From positions 11,581,997-11,645,996 of the forward strand of contig NC_012871.2 of assembly GCF_000003195.3 (NCBI RefSeq): DNA of 64,000 bases, read 5' to 3'. The DNA is from Sorghum bicolor (Eukaryota; Streptophyta; Magnoliopsida; Poales; Poaceae). Shown one piece after another: positions 1 through 11,126 of this stretch. The notes beneath the pieces were generated by a model. It was given only the letters and a program-made list of their open reading frames with translations. It was not told the DNA's origin and made no database searches. Numbering within the stretch: the stretch's first letter is position 1; every line of letters begins with the position of its first letter. Both the position numbers and the translations under genes were made by a program.

Positions 1-2790
1 AATAATGTAGCAAGTGGTAGTAACTAAAATATCTCGAGCATTTATTTCACGAGGAATAACAGGGATAGGATAATGTTTTTGGCTATTCTCTCCTGGATAG
101 GAGTAGAATAATTTTGGGTAAATCTGGAGATGGAAAGAAGTTGATGTATGTGGATGCATACTTCCGGAGTAGAAGCAGCATGTATGAGTGAACGTGCAAG
201 TGAATCTTGATTTTAACCGCATGACAAGCTCCTAAGGGTCTACAGCTTGACCACACTCAATGCTCATAAGTAGTAAAAGTAAATGTATGGTTCATAGTCT
301 AATAAGCATGTATATATGGCTGTGGTAGGATTTTAAACTCTCATCATACAAGAACTCATCATGCAACATTTTAAAGATTTTCAAAGATAAAAATCTCCAG
401 AATTCTAGCATCTCTAGGAACAGATAAACAACAGCTCAACCTTCCCATATCATATCCGTTATCGACTTAGACTTTAGATCAAGTACTCTTCCCACAAGTT
501 CAGGTTTAGAGCAAATCTTAATTCATAACAGTCATGCCTAAACTTGAGAGAGAATTTAATTTTGTGAACTAGTCATGGCAGAGCAACTATTCATTATTTC
601 CATGTGAGTGCTTATCATGAGGGTTCATAGCAAACTTTATTTATTTATTTAGCAAACTAAGCATAGATATAAGCATAAAATCTTTATTTGGGTTTTTATG
701 ATTATGCATCTTTTTATTATTTGAGTAAAATATAAACATGAGTAGAAACACTTAGCTGGATAAATGGGGTGTTCTCCCCCAAGCTAGATTTTGACGTAAT
801 TTCTTCTCATGTAGCTAGCAGGTGGTTGAGGTGTATTTGAATGTCGGCAGTACCCTGACAGCGATTAGGATGTCCTCTGTCTGCTAGTCTTCTTTGATCC
901 TTGAATTCTGTGGAGCTCAAATAGACAACAAAGCTTTGTGGAACTAGTTAAGTGTTAGCATAAAAATCTCCTTGCCTTTATCATGTTGAGCTTCCTCTAA
1001 TAAATATTACTCTCTTTGGTAGGATCATAAATTTATTTTTATATTTTCATTTTTGTAGGACAGGAATATATTTATTTTATTTTTAGGCCACCACAGTGAA
1101 TGTACTTTTCGGTTTTATGCCACGAGCATACTCACATGGGGCTTACTATTCTTAACATTTTTATTTTATTTTCAAGATAGCATGATTAACTAATAAGGTA
1201 TTTAAGGAAAGTAAATAATTTAAGAGAAAAGGGAATGCAGAAAGGATAAATATGGATAACTACCGATTTTACCTTCAATGTTTTAAGTCTTCTGAACAAG
1301 ACTTCTCACCGTGTTCATTCTTCACGTGCGTCATTTGATTCAGGTGCGGACCTTGACGTCTACTCCTCTTGATACGGTGTCACCCATGTTCTTCGTTTGT
1401 CCAGCAGTTCAAAGTGCGGTGCTGGTAGTATCTTGCTCAGTGTATTTGTGCTCGTAGTGTACCTGCTCATAGAGACAAGGCAGAGATCAAGTGCATGGGC
1501 CCTGTTGGTGGAAAACACCAACAGAACCAAAAGTGTATTTGTTCTTCTCTAACCTTAAGCATAGTGAGCAAGACAAAGTTGATGGATCATGAGTGTAGCA
1601 TTTGTCAGATCAGATGGCTCAACCTAATGGAAAGATAATCTATCTATATTTATGTTTTGTTTATATCTTCCAAACATTGAATGTGCAACATTTTAGCTTA
1701 TATGATTAGGAGTGTGGGATCACGAAGGTAGTAATAAGAACAAAGATTAAAGGACTAAACATGTTGAATTAATTGAGTTGGTTAATCTGGAGTTATAAAT
1801 CATACATGTTTGTCTCTTTATTTATGTGAATGCTAGATCCAAGGAGAAGCTTATAAAAGCGATAGTCAAGTACCTGAAGGTGTTACCTTACTTGAAGAGT
1901 GATGGTATAGTATCGCCTTGTGGAAGCTTTCCTTTTCTTAGCGGTTGTGCATCGTGTTTGTGGCACTCTCCATAGATCATCTCTTTATGATAAATGAGCT
2001 ATGTCCTTCTTGTGCAAATTGTTAAACTTCATGTGTCTCCTTTATCTCCAATGAGTTTGTATCTCAGGACTTCCCAGGTTGATATTGAAAGTTTTCCTGC
2101 AGGGGTTAGTCCAACAAAATATCCCATATCTACTATAGCATACTATCGGCTCAAAAATCAACCTAGACACCATGTCTAATTTTATTTAGGAGGGCATTTT
2201 AACCTAAGCACCATGCTTAATTTAAAATCCCTTGGAAGTAAGATCATCATTCCTAACTAAGCACCATGCTTAATTAAGAGATAAATGAAACTACTCCAAA
2301 CCTAGACATATACTAAAGCAAATAAAGGTAGCGTGAGAGCATCTATAGAGATCTACTCAAGTGGAGATGAAGTAGTGTGATTATTATTTAGCAAATTGAG
2401 CATGTCTCAGAGGTAGGGACAACCAACATAGCAACATGGCAAAGGATGTTTTTATGTAAGGTACTCCCCAAAGCTTGAATTTTGCAGAATTCAAGTTTGG
2501 ATGAATTTAATTGAGTGTTGCATAATGATTGGTTGGACATACCTTGTGCTTGTCATTCATCCGATCTTCTTGCTCCAATCCTAGAAAGGTTAGTGACAAG
2601 AATACTCGAAGGAATATTTTTACAATTATCCTTATATGCTCAATACACAAGGTAAAGTTTAAATAATTAAAAGCTCATGTTACGATCTGATCAGTGCTTA
2701 TTTTAGGACACTAAGCTTGTCCTTGGGAAAACATCAATTTATGTCGGCGAAGTGGTTTCCCTTCCAACACTGACTTATATCACGATCAAC
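1..2790 (-). other. Non-coding internal region of element E
   Basis: There is no credible gene here. The DNA matches the non-coding internal region of element A at 18991-22500, except for about 610 bp present in A (20259-20869) and absent at about 1282 in E. Two polypurine-tract-like strings lie on the minus strand, AGCTTGGGGGAGA (about 773-785) and a variant at 2463-2476. Short ORFs here recur in the same place in A because the DNA is homologous; they show no protein family. Confidence 0.8.
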
Positions 2791-4338
2791 TCAATGAGAT
2801 CTACAATATTTATTATAGACATATGCATCGACAACCGCCCTTTTAAAGTTTTTATAAATAGAAAGGAAGAGGGGGTTGGAGATCTCAAATGTGGTGATGT
2901 TGGAGAGACCAATAGATTGGGAAGATGTTGCATATGAGCATGGAGTCAACGAAGTGGCTGTGAAATAAATTCTATGCTCATTAATGTTATCTTCGTCTCC
3001 AATCTGAATGTTCGGAGTTTCTCCTGGATTGGTCTCACTTATGTCCTCTTCTATAGTTGGATGAATCCCATTTTCAAAGGGAGTCAAGAACTCACCATTT
3101 GAAATTGAGCCAAAGTCAGAATCCATTAAGGCTTCTTCCTTGTCCATCCATTCTACGCATTCTAGCCATTTAGAACTTGTGATCAAGACAGGGGAGCTGA
3201 TAGAATCTTCTCTATGGCTTAGCTCTCCTTCTATGGCATTACTTGACATGCCATCCTTATGGTCTTCATGACTCCTATGGTTTGGTCGTCTTGGTGAATT
3301 GCTAGGATCATCATGAGACTGAAAAGAAGAGGGATAAGAGGGATCTCTAAGGTCAAGGATGGATTTAGAATTTGTGAACATGGAAGTTGAGCAGATAGAA
3401 TATTCAATATGGTTTAGCTCTCCTTCACTTGATATGTCATCCTCGACTTCTTCATAATAGGATCCAGGACATTCTCTAAGAGAACCATTATTGCAAGGAT
3501 TTGAATTATCCCTAATTGAAGGTCTCTTATGGAACCAGAAGTCTAAACCATCAGTATCTGAAATATTTAAGGTCGGAATTCCTTCCTCCCTTGGAGAATT
3601 TTGGGGTATTGATGGTTTAGGATCGATAGCTAATGTTCGGGATTGAAGTGGTTGTGATCTGGCTATCGAAACTTCTTTTTCTTGTCTAGGAACTGGTTCT
3701 GTCTCTTTCTCAGGGATATAAAAGCTAGGAGACTTTCCGCTCATTAAGTCAATCAAATTCCAAGCTTCACTAGCGGATAGGTGGTGGAAAGATCCTCCGG
3801 AGGCTGTATTCAATGTTTGCTTATTTTCCATACTAATTAGAAGAACTTCTTGTGGAATAGAAAGCTTTGGGCCAGTGAGAGTAAGGTTAATAAAGCGGTC
3901 CCATGATTTCCTAAGAGATTCTTCTTCTAGTGGTCTAAAAGAAATAATCTCACGCCGAAGTTCCGCCACTTTGGAGATTGGAAAATATTTAAAAAGAAAA
4001 CTATTATATAACTCCTTCCAATCTCCATGAACACTCCCTACTTTGAGTTTGTACCAATGTCTAGCTTTTCCCGTTAAAGAGAACGGAAAGAGCTTCCATT
4101 TAAGGGTCTCATCGGACATTCCTTCTATGCGAAGGAGGTCACAGACTCGATAAAACTCTCTTAGGTGTGTGTATGGGTTTTCCTCACCTTCTCCTGAGAA
4201 AGGTTGTTTTTGAATAAATTCTATGTAATCGGGGTCTATCTCAAAACTAGATGCTATGATAGGCTTTGAAGATTTTGGTGGTTCGAGATGTGTGCCCGTA
4301 GGTCTATGAAAGTCATAGATAGACATGTTTGAATTCAT
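2791..4338 (-). CDS. gag: Gag-like capsid protein of element E, intact ORF
   Basis: An uninterrupted 515-residue frame just inside the primer binding site. Residues 35-190 resemble the plant retrotransposon gag domain (PF03732 type), with the typical FSGEGEENPYTHLREF, LKWKLFPFSLTGKARHWY and LRREIISFRPLEEESL stretches. Gag builds the cytoplasmic particle that packages element RNA. The C-terminal 300 residues are acidic, rich in Ser, Glu and Asp, contain a duplicated EGEL(N/S)H segment, and show no CCHC zinc knuckle, protease or RT. The start at 4338 (MNSNM) gives the longest frame; a second Met lies four codons in. An intact gag in an element without pol suggests a non-autonomous element that supplies or decorates particles and borrows enzymes. 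Whether it is expressed is unknown. Confidence 0.8.
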   Translation of the reverse strand: MNSNMSIYDFHRPTGTHLEPPKSSKPIIASSFEIDPDYIEFIQKQPFSGEGEENPYTHLREFYRVCDLLRIEGMSDETLKWKLFPFSLTGKARHWYKLKVGSVHGDWKELYNSFLFKYFPISKVAELRREIISFRPLEEESLRKSWDRFINLTLTGPKLSIPQEVLLISMENKQTLNTASGGSFHHLSASEAWNLIDLMSGKSPSFYIPEKETEPVPRQEKEVSIARSQPLQSRTLAIDPKPSIPQNSPREEGIPTLNISDTDGLDFWFHKRPSIRDNSNPCNNGSLRECPGSYYEEVEDDISSEGELNHIEYSICSTSMFTNSKSILDLRDPSYPSSFQSHDDPSNSPRRPNHRSHEDHKDGMSSNAIEGELSHREDSISSPVLITSSKWLECVEWMDKEEALMDSDFGSISNGEFLTPFENGIHPTIEEDISETNPGETPNIQIGDEDNINEHRIYFTATSLTPCSYATSSQSIGLSNITTFEISNPLFLSIYKNFKRAVVDAYVYNKYCRSH

Positions 4339-4465
4339 GATAGACCAGAGATCAAGGATTAGATAAGAAGAAAGAATAGCAGAGATAAGGCAAAAGATAA
4401 AAGGAAAAGTATATTATTTTTTAGAAAATGATTAAGCTAGTTCGTAGTCAACTCAGCAACCGTTT

Positions 4466-4482
4466 CCCCGGCAACGGCGCCA
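4466..4482 (-). other. Primer binding site of E (tRNA-Asp)
   Basis: The plus strand reads CCCCGGCAACGGCGCCA, the 3' end of plant tRNA-Asp. The minus strand therefore carries TGGCGCCGTTGCCGGGG, the usual Athila-lineage primer binding site, eight bases inside the 5' LTR. Confidence 0.93.
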
Positions 4483-4490
4483 AAAATGCT

Positions 4491-5826
4491 TGTTGACACT
4501 TGCTAACACCACTTGAATACTAGGTTGTCATCCCCAGCATGGCACTAGAGTGTACTATGGTATTTATACGCACACAGATAATCCGCAAGCGCACGGATAC
4601 CGTTGAGCTTTTACCCGGTTAAAGGTTTTCTCGTATCCACAGGGAAACGGGAGAACCAACTACGCTCTAACTTAACCAAGATAAGTAAATAGGTGTAAAT
4701 AGGAAAGGTGGTAGAATCGAATAAGAACAATATTAAAGGTAAGATAACAGTGAGTGATAATATGGGATTAGAGAATAGAGCAATTCTAGTATATGGACGA
4801 TGGTAGCAGAATAGAGAGAATAACTATGGTTTCTCTACTTCAAAGGGGTATGTCTATGTCTGGGACGAACCACGTGATAAGATTACACCACAAAGGATGC
4901 TTATCCATAGGCCGATAAACCCTACCCGTCCTGCTAACGAGAGGTTGACTACAGAGGACCAACGTAACTGTCACCTACGCGGCCTACCACATGATCCAGC
5001 TAGACAGGGGATATCCACAAGTAATCTAGGTCTAAGCACCACGCTTACATCTACACTACAACTCTAACATATAGGGTCCTATAGATTAGAAGTACTCAAA
5101 AGAGTTGTGAACCAGAACATACATGATTAGTAATTGCATAATGAATTAGAAGTAGATTACCAGAGTCATCCCATGAGCAAGCTTGATTAGAGCTTGATCA
5201 TGACGAAGTACAACCGGAGGAAGAACCGACAGGCCGGCCTCTCCTCTAATCCTCCTTCGCTCTCCATCTCGCTACTATCTAGATCTACTCTAGTTTAGAG
5301 AAGAGAGGAAAGCTCTCATCTCTAAACCCTAGCTTTTGCTCTGTCTATGAATAATGAACAATGATCAAGGGGTGCCTCCTCCAGGGGCCAGGGGGTCTGC
5401 TTATATAGTTCCCTCAAGTGAACCTGGGCCGTCGGATCAAACCGACATTGATTGAACGATTATTCTTGATCCATTAGGTCGGTGGAGCATAATCCGCGAG
5501 GTTGAACATGATTGGCCACTGTAGCAGGGCGGGCGCCCAAGGGGGGAGGGCGGGCGCCCTGCCCCCGGGCCTGTTCGGCCTCCCGTTCGTTCCCGTGGCT
5601 TCCGGAGTCTTCTAGATGATAGAAAATTGCGCGGCACGTTAATATCTTTATGTAAACCCGACGTGTGGGCCTTTCTTCCTTATTTCCTGATAACCCTCTA
5701 CAGAAATAGACAAACACCAAAACTCGTGGAATTTTGTCAGATAAAACCCTAAGTTTAGATGGTTGTATTTGGATCCTTTTCTTTATTTATTTGATGATTA
5801 TATTTGGTACTTAAGGACCGTCAACA
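4491..5826 (-). repeat. 5' LTR of element E
   Basis: About 1336 bp bounded by TG...CA and flanked inside by the primer binding site. It carries two GGGCGCCC boxes at 5531-5538 and 5552-5559, 21 bp apart start to start, and on the minus strand a TATATAA box at 5401-5407. The order GC boxes, TATA, leader is the same in the LTRs of B and F and, with one box lost, A. Parts align with the LTRs of A, B and F, so this is a related family. Confidence 0.88.
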
Positions 5827-6357
5827 ATCACCTCGGGTGAAAGGGTAAATCATGATTCATGGGTAAAGATGTACGACCTCTGCAGAGTGTTTAACAAACT
5901 GGTATACTAGCCGTGCTCACGGTCACGAGCGGCCTTGGGAATTCTTACATCAAGGGTGATGAATCTTGTTGTGTTAATATACTCATTGTTTATTGTTTAA
6001 TGCTCTATATTATTTATGTCACATTGATCATGAGACCGTGGGATCTATACTATCTAGTTTTTATACTTGCGGAGTTCATCTTGGACTCACTCTTGCTATC
6101 TTCCCCACACCTGAGGAGAAGTATTGGGCTTGTGATCAACCAGTTAGTTGGGTCCTGTAGAATGAAGTTAATACCCGAAGTATGGAGTTATCTTTTGTGG
6201 TTTGCTGCCCAACGTTGTTTCTAATTTATTATCTACGTTATATAATTTATGCATTGTCCTTTGATATTACCCCTTATTTGTAGCCATATGTGAGGTTTGT
6301 CTTCTAAAACTCACATATGGTGCATATCTGATTTTGTTCTTAAAATCGGATGTTACA
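5827..6357 (+). repeat. LTR fragment of the long-LTR (D) family, plus orientation
   Basis: This is the reverse complement of segments inside the solo LTR at 8192-11126. The run around 5828-5940 (CCTCGGGTGAAAGGGTAAAT and the following gcggccttggg) matches 8740-8860 inverted. The end 6330-6357, attttgttcttaaaat then gatgttaca, is the inverted LTR start. Element E interrupts its left side. No coding content; the 103-codon frame at 5913 is a chance frame inside the repeat. Confidence 0.75.
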
Positions 6358-7223
6358 AAGGTGGAAAAATCTAATCTCATTAGAGATTGCCAAACTAGCG
6401 CCTCCTTATGGTTGCTTTGGTATGCTTTACTTAAGGGGTTGGTACATATATATATAGCGAGAAAAACTCTCCACATTTACACCAATTAGCAATGTGGTAA
6501 TTATTGATGTTGCACCCTCCACCTTTACTTAGAGGCCTAATTAGCCCATTAGTAAGTAAAGACATGGGCCTTGAGCATTGGAGGAAAATGAGAGATTTAT
6601 TATTTTTGAAATTAATCAATTCCATGGATAAAATCATTCTAGAAAAATCCAGAATTATTATTTAAGCCAAAAAAAAAATACCGAAAGCTCCAAAAATTCG
6701 GCGAAAATTATCAAAGACATTATGGAACATAAGGAACCCAAATAGAGTAGTTGGAACCCATGATGAGATAATATAGAGCATCTACAAATTAGATTATGCT
6801 CACAAAAAAAGTGAGAATAGAAGCTGAAAAAATTCCCCAAAAGTTTGTAGAGATTGCTTGATGGACGAGGAACTAAAAGAAGTGATTTGGGTGACAAAGA
6901 AAATATGTTAGGAAGCTTCTAGTACAAACTTGAGCTTAGAAATAAGGAAATTGGTTGTAGAAAAAGATAAATATGTGCCGAAGAAGTAAGATTGATCTAA
7001 TAAATGTATTTTAAATATTTTTCTCACTATCAACAAACAAAGGAGCATCAGGCAAGCATTACATCAAATCTTATGCACGAACATATTTGCACAACAATGT
7101 TGCCCTTATGATAAATTTTAATTTAATAAAAATATTATTTTTTCTACATTTTCATCAGCACAAAAATACAAAATTAAATTATTTTAGCTCTATTTCCAAA
7201 TAACCAAATTTTGGGGTGTTACA
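6358..7223 (-). repeat. LTR fragment of the long-LTR (D) family, minus orientation
   Basis: From about 6420 the DNA matches 10305-11126 in the same orientation: ggttggtacatatatata, the agaaaaac-ctccaca stretch, a run rich in gaaagctcc and gaaaattc, and the terminal ttggggtgttaca. It ends at 7223. The first 60 bases (6358-6420) are not clearly assigned. Lying back to back with the inverted fragment at 5827-6357, it points to two insertions or a rearrangement. Confidence 0.65.
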
Positions 7224-7553
7224 TAAGTATATATATATATATATAGATATATACATATATATACATATATGTGTGTGTGTGTGCATAGATATATATGTGT
7301 ATATAATACTTTATTTATATGCCTTAATAGATATATGAATGTCATATGACTCATTGTATATATATATATATTTATTTATATGCCTCAATAGATGTATATA
7401 TTTGTCTATATATTTCAATAGATATATATATGAATGATGATATATGTATGAATAGATGTAACTTGATATGAATGTCGTATGACTCATTATATATATAGAC
7501 ACATCTTTTATATATTTGTATAGTTTTTTATATACCTTATATATATATAGACA
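7224..7553. repeat. AT-rich microsatellite stretch with a duplicated segment
   Basis: Tracts of (TA)n and (GT)n at 7228-7300 are followed by TA-rich DNA. A segment of about 30 bp reading atatgaatgtcatatgact is present at about 7334 and again, with one change, at about 7468. No gene is visible. It may be an intron or promoter region of the CACTA1 gene that starts at 7554. Confidence 0.7.
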
Positions 7554-7713
7554 ATGGCCGATCCGAGGGATCAACAAATCGATGATGAGGCCATATAAAT
7601 CTCATCGCCGGTGGTGACGAACAAATCAAGGGTGATGATGATTGGAGTCAGTACTTGCGGGCAGATTACGAGGAGATGAGCAACAAATTGTCGAGCAAGC
7701 CAATACTGGCAAG
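7554..7713 (+). pseudogene. CACTA1 gene, first exon remnant
   Basis: An ATG at 7554 opens a short frame (MADPRDQQIDDEAI) that meets a stop. A second frame continues with acidic sequence ending SNKLSSKPILAR before a GT donor at 7714. This looks like the N-terminal exon of the CACTA accessory/transposase gene with at least one frame disruption. The intron runs to the AG at 7810-7811. Confidence 0.55.
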
Positions 7714-7811
7714 GTATATTAATTATACATGTTTATTAGGGATTAGGTTTATACTTTAGGGTATATTGCATCTTATATTAATTTTATCTTCGTGTCTTTA
7801 TATATATGTAG

Positions 7812-8191
7812 CCCTCTGGATCGACATCTACATCGAGAAGAGCAGAGGCACTCGAGGGCTAAGGAGGCCGTTGGAGGGCCATCTCGTAATCTCTGAATTC
7901 GACGAGGCTACAGGCCAACCACTAGGACCGCATGCAAAGACATATGTCAGTCATTGTGGTTACCTAGTGAGGGACTGGATACCGATCAGTGCTCGAGAAT
8001 GGAAGAAGAAGCCAAGTGCTCCTCACATCAGCTTTGTCTCCGATCATGATAAGGCCGACATGTGGACTGACATCGGACACCATATTTCACGTTCGACACG
8101 AATGATGACGAGCTGAATGAGAGGATCCGGGAGTGGACAATGAAGAAGATGGCAACACTTTTTTAGGCTTGGAAGAAGAACTTGTACACCA
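7812..8191 (+). pseudogene. CACTA1 gene, En/Spm transposase-type exon, 5' part
   Basis: The frame reads FDEATGQPLGPHAKTYVSHC and LVRDWIPISAREWKK, the conserved start of the plant Ptta/En/Spm-type transposase domain (PF03004-like). A one-base loss near 8090 shifts the frame, after which the next frame continues with FDTNDDELNERIREWTMKK, a stop, then AWKKNLYT. The exon is cut at 8191 by a solo LTR (target duplication cacca) and resumes at 11132 with KFVKKNE, exactly where the family sequence should continue. Confidence 0.75.
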
Positions 8192-11126
8192 TGTCACACC
8201 CATATTTTAAGAACAAAATAGGATACATAAAAGACTCATATGTGCCCCAGGAATAGTCACACACATAAGTAGACAAATCTCAAATGTACCATTACAGTGT
8301 TTATTACATAGCGGAACATAGTAAATCACATAGTCTCATACAAAAAAAATGATACCATAAAGTAAACAACGCCGTCGACGGAAGCTCCACACAGGGACAC
8401 TATTGACTAGTTGACTCCAAACCTAGTACTCATAGCGATAATCCTCATTCCAGTCATCTTCAATATCATATCCTGAGGTGTTGGGAAATTGCAAGAGTGA
8501 GCACATATCGTACTCAACAAGTATAACCAGGGGTTCATGAGCCTCAAATAGCTAACACTGGTTTGACTGCATATAGCTTTTAATAGTGGATAACATATTC
8601 ATAATTAAATAGCAATTGTCAAGGTAGCATAAATAATCCATTAATCCCATGATCAAGTGTAAGCATAATTAACTCATAGCATAAACGATAATCAAATGAA
8701 CATAATAACATAATAAGCTCATCATCTTAATGTAGATGTCCCCAAGGCCGCTCCTGACCGTGAGCTCGGCTAGTATACCAGTTTTACACTCTGCAGAGGT
8801 TGTACATCTTTACTCATGAGTCATGATTTACCCTTTCGCCCGAGGTAGCTAATCTCTTAACCCCCTTCCTAGAGAGGTCGGCAGGGATCACTATAAAGCC
8901 TTTCAAAAGATCGTCTAACAAGTTAGGGCCGCTTGGTTTCATTAGTCAGTCCGTGTGATTCACCCGCAGGAATCCACGGTCTGCTATTCCCGAATTGTGC
9001 CACAACGGGTAACCGCTAACGAGCTAGAAAAGTTACTCATACTTAACTAAAGCCAGAGCCATTAGAGCCCTCATGGTTGCACGGTTATCACTTACAGATA
9101 AATTATCAAGTGGCTAAAAAGTCATATCATTTATTACTTAACATTAATCTAGTCACAGGATCATGGTCACAGAAATAAAATCCAAATGCTATACTTGCCT
9201 TAAATATTTGCTCAATTCTTGCACCATCAGCTTTCAGTCATCACCTTCTGATCTTCAACGAACAGTTCCTCTACTCGCAGACCGTAGCAATCAAGTATGC
9301 CAGCAAACATACAAGCAACAAATAGAAACAACTAAGAGCAGTATACCACACAAGATTAAACAACGATACTAAGATGTAGATCGCATGGTCACGAACTTAA
9401 CTCAACTTAAACGAACCGAATCTGAATTAAAATGAAGAAACTGTGAGGATCGATTGTTCATCCTAGGTAGTGTATTTCTATTGTATTTCTGAATTTTTTA
9501 ATAAGAATGTGTGTGAGAGATAAAGAGCAATAAATAAATCGATCAGAGATATAGCAAGGCGTGAAGTTTGCAAGTCAAAAAAAAGGAATTGACAGATCAA
9601 AGTAAAATTGATATGTATGCCATACAAAATAATATTTTATTTGACTATTTGATTTTATATTGCAGTACAATCGCTTAGAAATAGTACCGTTATTAATTTC
9701 TAATCATTTGCATCAATATAAAGCCAAATGTCAAAAGAATATTAAATGTACAGCGCCATACATATACTAACTATAGGATTTACTCAAAAGAAGTATATGC
9801 ATAAAAAAAGGCTTTCAGTGACGTTGGGTGAATTGATGTATTAAAAAACATACAACAGTACTTTGGATTGGATAGAGGGAAATTAATTAAACAAGAAGAT
9901 AAGGCATGACTAACCAAACAGTAGATGAGAGGGATTATAGGCAAAAAGCCAAATACGTAGGATGGATGCGTCAATTATGCATGTACGTAGTCTGACTTTA
10001 GGCTTACCTGGAATTGTTGTAGCAGAACATTAGGAGATCTGCTTGCTTGGTCATGAGGTGGCGCTGATCAAGATGGTGGGAACATATAGGATGCAAAGAT
10101 CATGGCCTTGTGTCTCGGCCACTGAGTTAGCCTAGCAGCGCTGTAACACTCTGACGATGATTATTTCTAGATGAACTCTGTGCGAACGGTGGAGTCGTGC
10201 AGCCTGGAGACGGAAGTGTCGACGAGACAAGTGCCGGAGAAAAATTTAATTTACTACACGAGATATTTCCCAAAGCTTCTCATATAATAGTTTTAGTGTG
10301 TTCAACCTAAGAAGTTGGTACATATATATATAGGGAGAAAAACACTCCACATCCAGCTCAACTAGTGATATGGTACTAATTGATTTGCAACATTCATATG
10401 TACTAATAGACCTAATTAATTATTAAAGCCCATTAGTAAATAAATACATGGTCTTTGGGATTTATTATGGGCTTTGACGTTGGAAAAATAAGAAGATGTT
10501 TATTATTTTCGGAATTAATTATTTTCATGGATAAAATAATTCTAAAAAAGTCCGAAATTAGTAGTTAAGCCACGAAAAATACTCTGAAAGCTCCGAAAAT
10601 TCGGGAAAAATTTTCAGAGATATTATAGAACATGGGGAACCCGAATAAACTTTTTTGGAGCTCATGATACGATTGTTTGGAGCATCTAAAAATTAGATCA
10701 TGCTCAGGGAAAAGTGAGAACAGAAGATGGAAAAATTTCCGAAAAGTTTGTAGAGATTGCTTGATGGACGAGGAACTAAAAGAAGTGATTTTGGTGAAAG
10801 AAAAGATTTTAGGAATCTTCTAATAAAAAGTTGAGCGGAGGAACAAGGAATTTGGTTATAGATAAAGATAAAGACGTACTGGTCAAGGAAGATCGATCTA
10901 CTAAACGCATTTTAAAAACTTTGCTCACTCAACACATAAAGGAGCAACAAGCCAACATCACATCAAAACATATGCACCAGCATGTATGCACAACAATATT
11001 GCTAAGGCTTATGATATATTTTAATTTAATGAAAAATATTATTTTCCTTATATTTTCATGAACACAAAATACAAAATTGAATAAATTTTCATCTATTTTG
11101 AAAAGAGTAAATTTTAGGGTGTTACA
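8192..11126 (-). repeat. Solo LTR of the long-LTR (D) family
   Basis: A 2.9 kb LTR bounded by tgtcacaccc and gggtgttaca with a perfect 5-bp duplication, cacca, at 8187-8191 and 11127-11131. No internal domain is present, so it formed by LTR-LTR recombination. It aligns with the LTRs of element D and the solo LTR at 51327, but is clearly diverged. No coding function is seen. Confidence 0.88.

Larger units (their letters stand above)
1..5826 (-). mobile_element. Element E: non-autonomous Athila-like LTR retrotransposon, right part
   Basis: Minus-strand element entering from the left edge. Read on the minus strand it has a 5' LTR (4491-5826), a tRNA-Asp primer binding site (4466-4482), an intact gag-like ORF (2791-4338) and then about 2.8 kb without coding capacity. 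Its internal DNA aligns by eye with element A (E position 1 corresponds to about 18991). By that comparison the 3' LTR should lie roughly 2 kb left of the window. No RT, RNase H or integrase motifs appear between gag and the edge, so mobilisation would need enzymes from an autonomous relative such as B or F. The five bases outside the 5' LTR are atcac (5827-5831), half of the expected target duplication. Confidence 0.85.

Noticed and set aside
4466..4482. tRNA-Asp gene fragments at the primer binding sites
   Set aside because: Only 17-18 bases match and they sit next to LTRs in the primer position; no tRNA cloverleaf surrounds them.
6658..7577. Hydrophobic short frames around 6658-6897 and 7311-7577 on the minus strand
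   Set aside because: Low-complexity translations of AT-rich LTR and microsatellite DNA.
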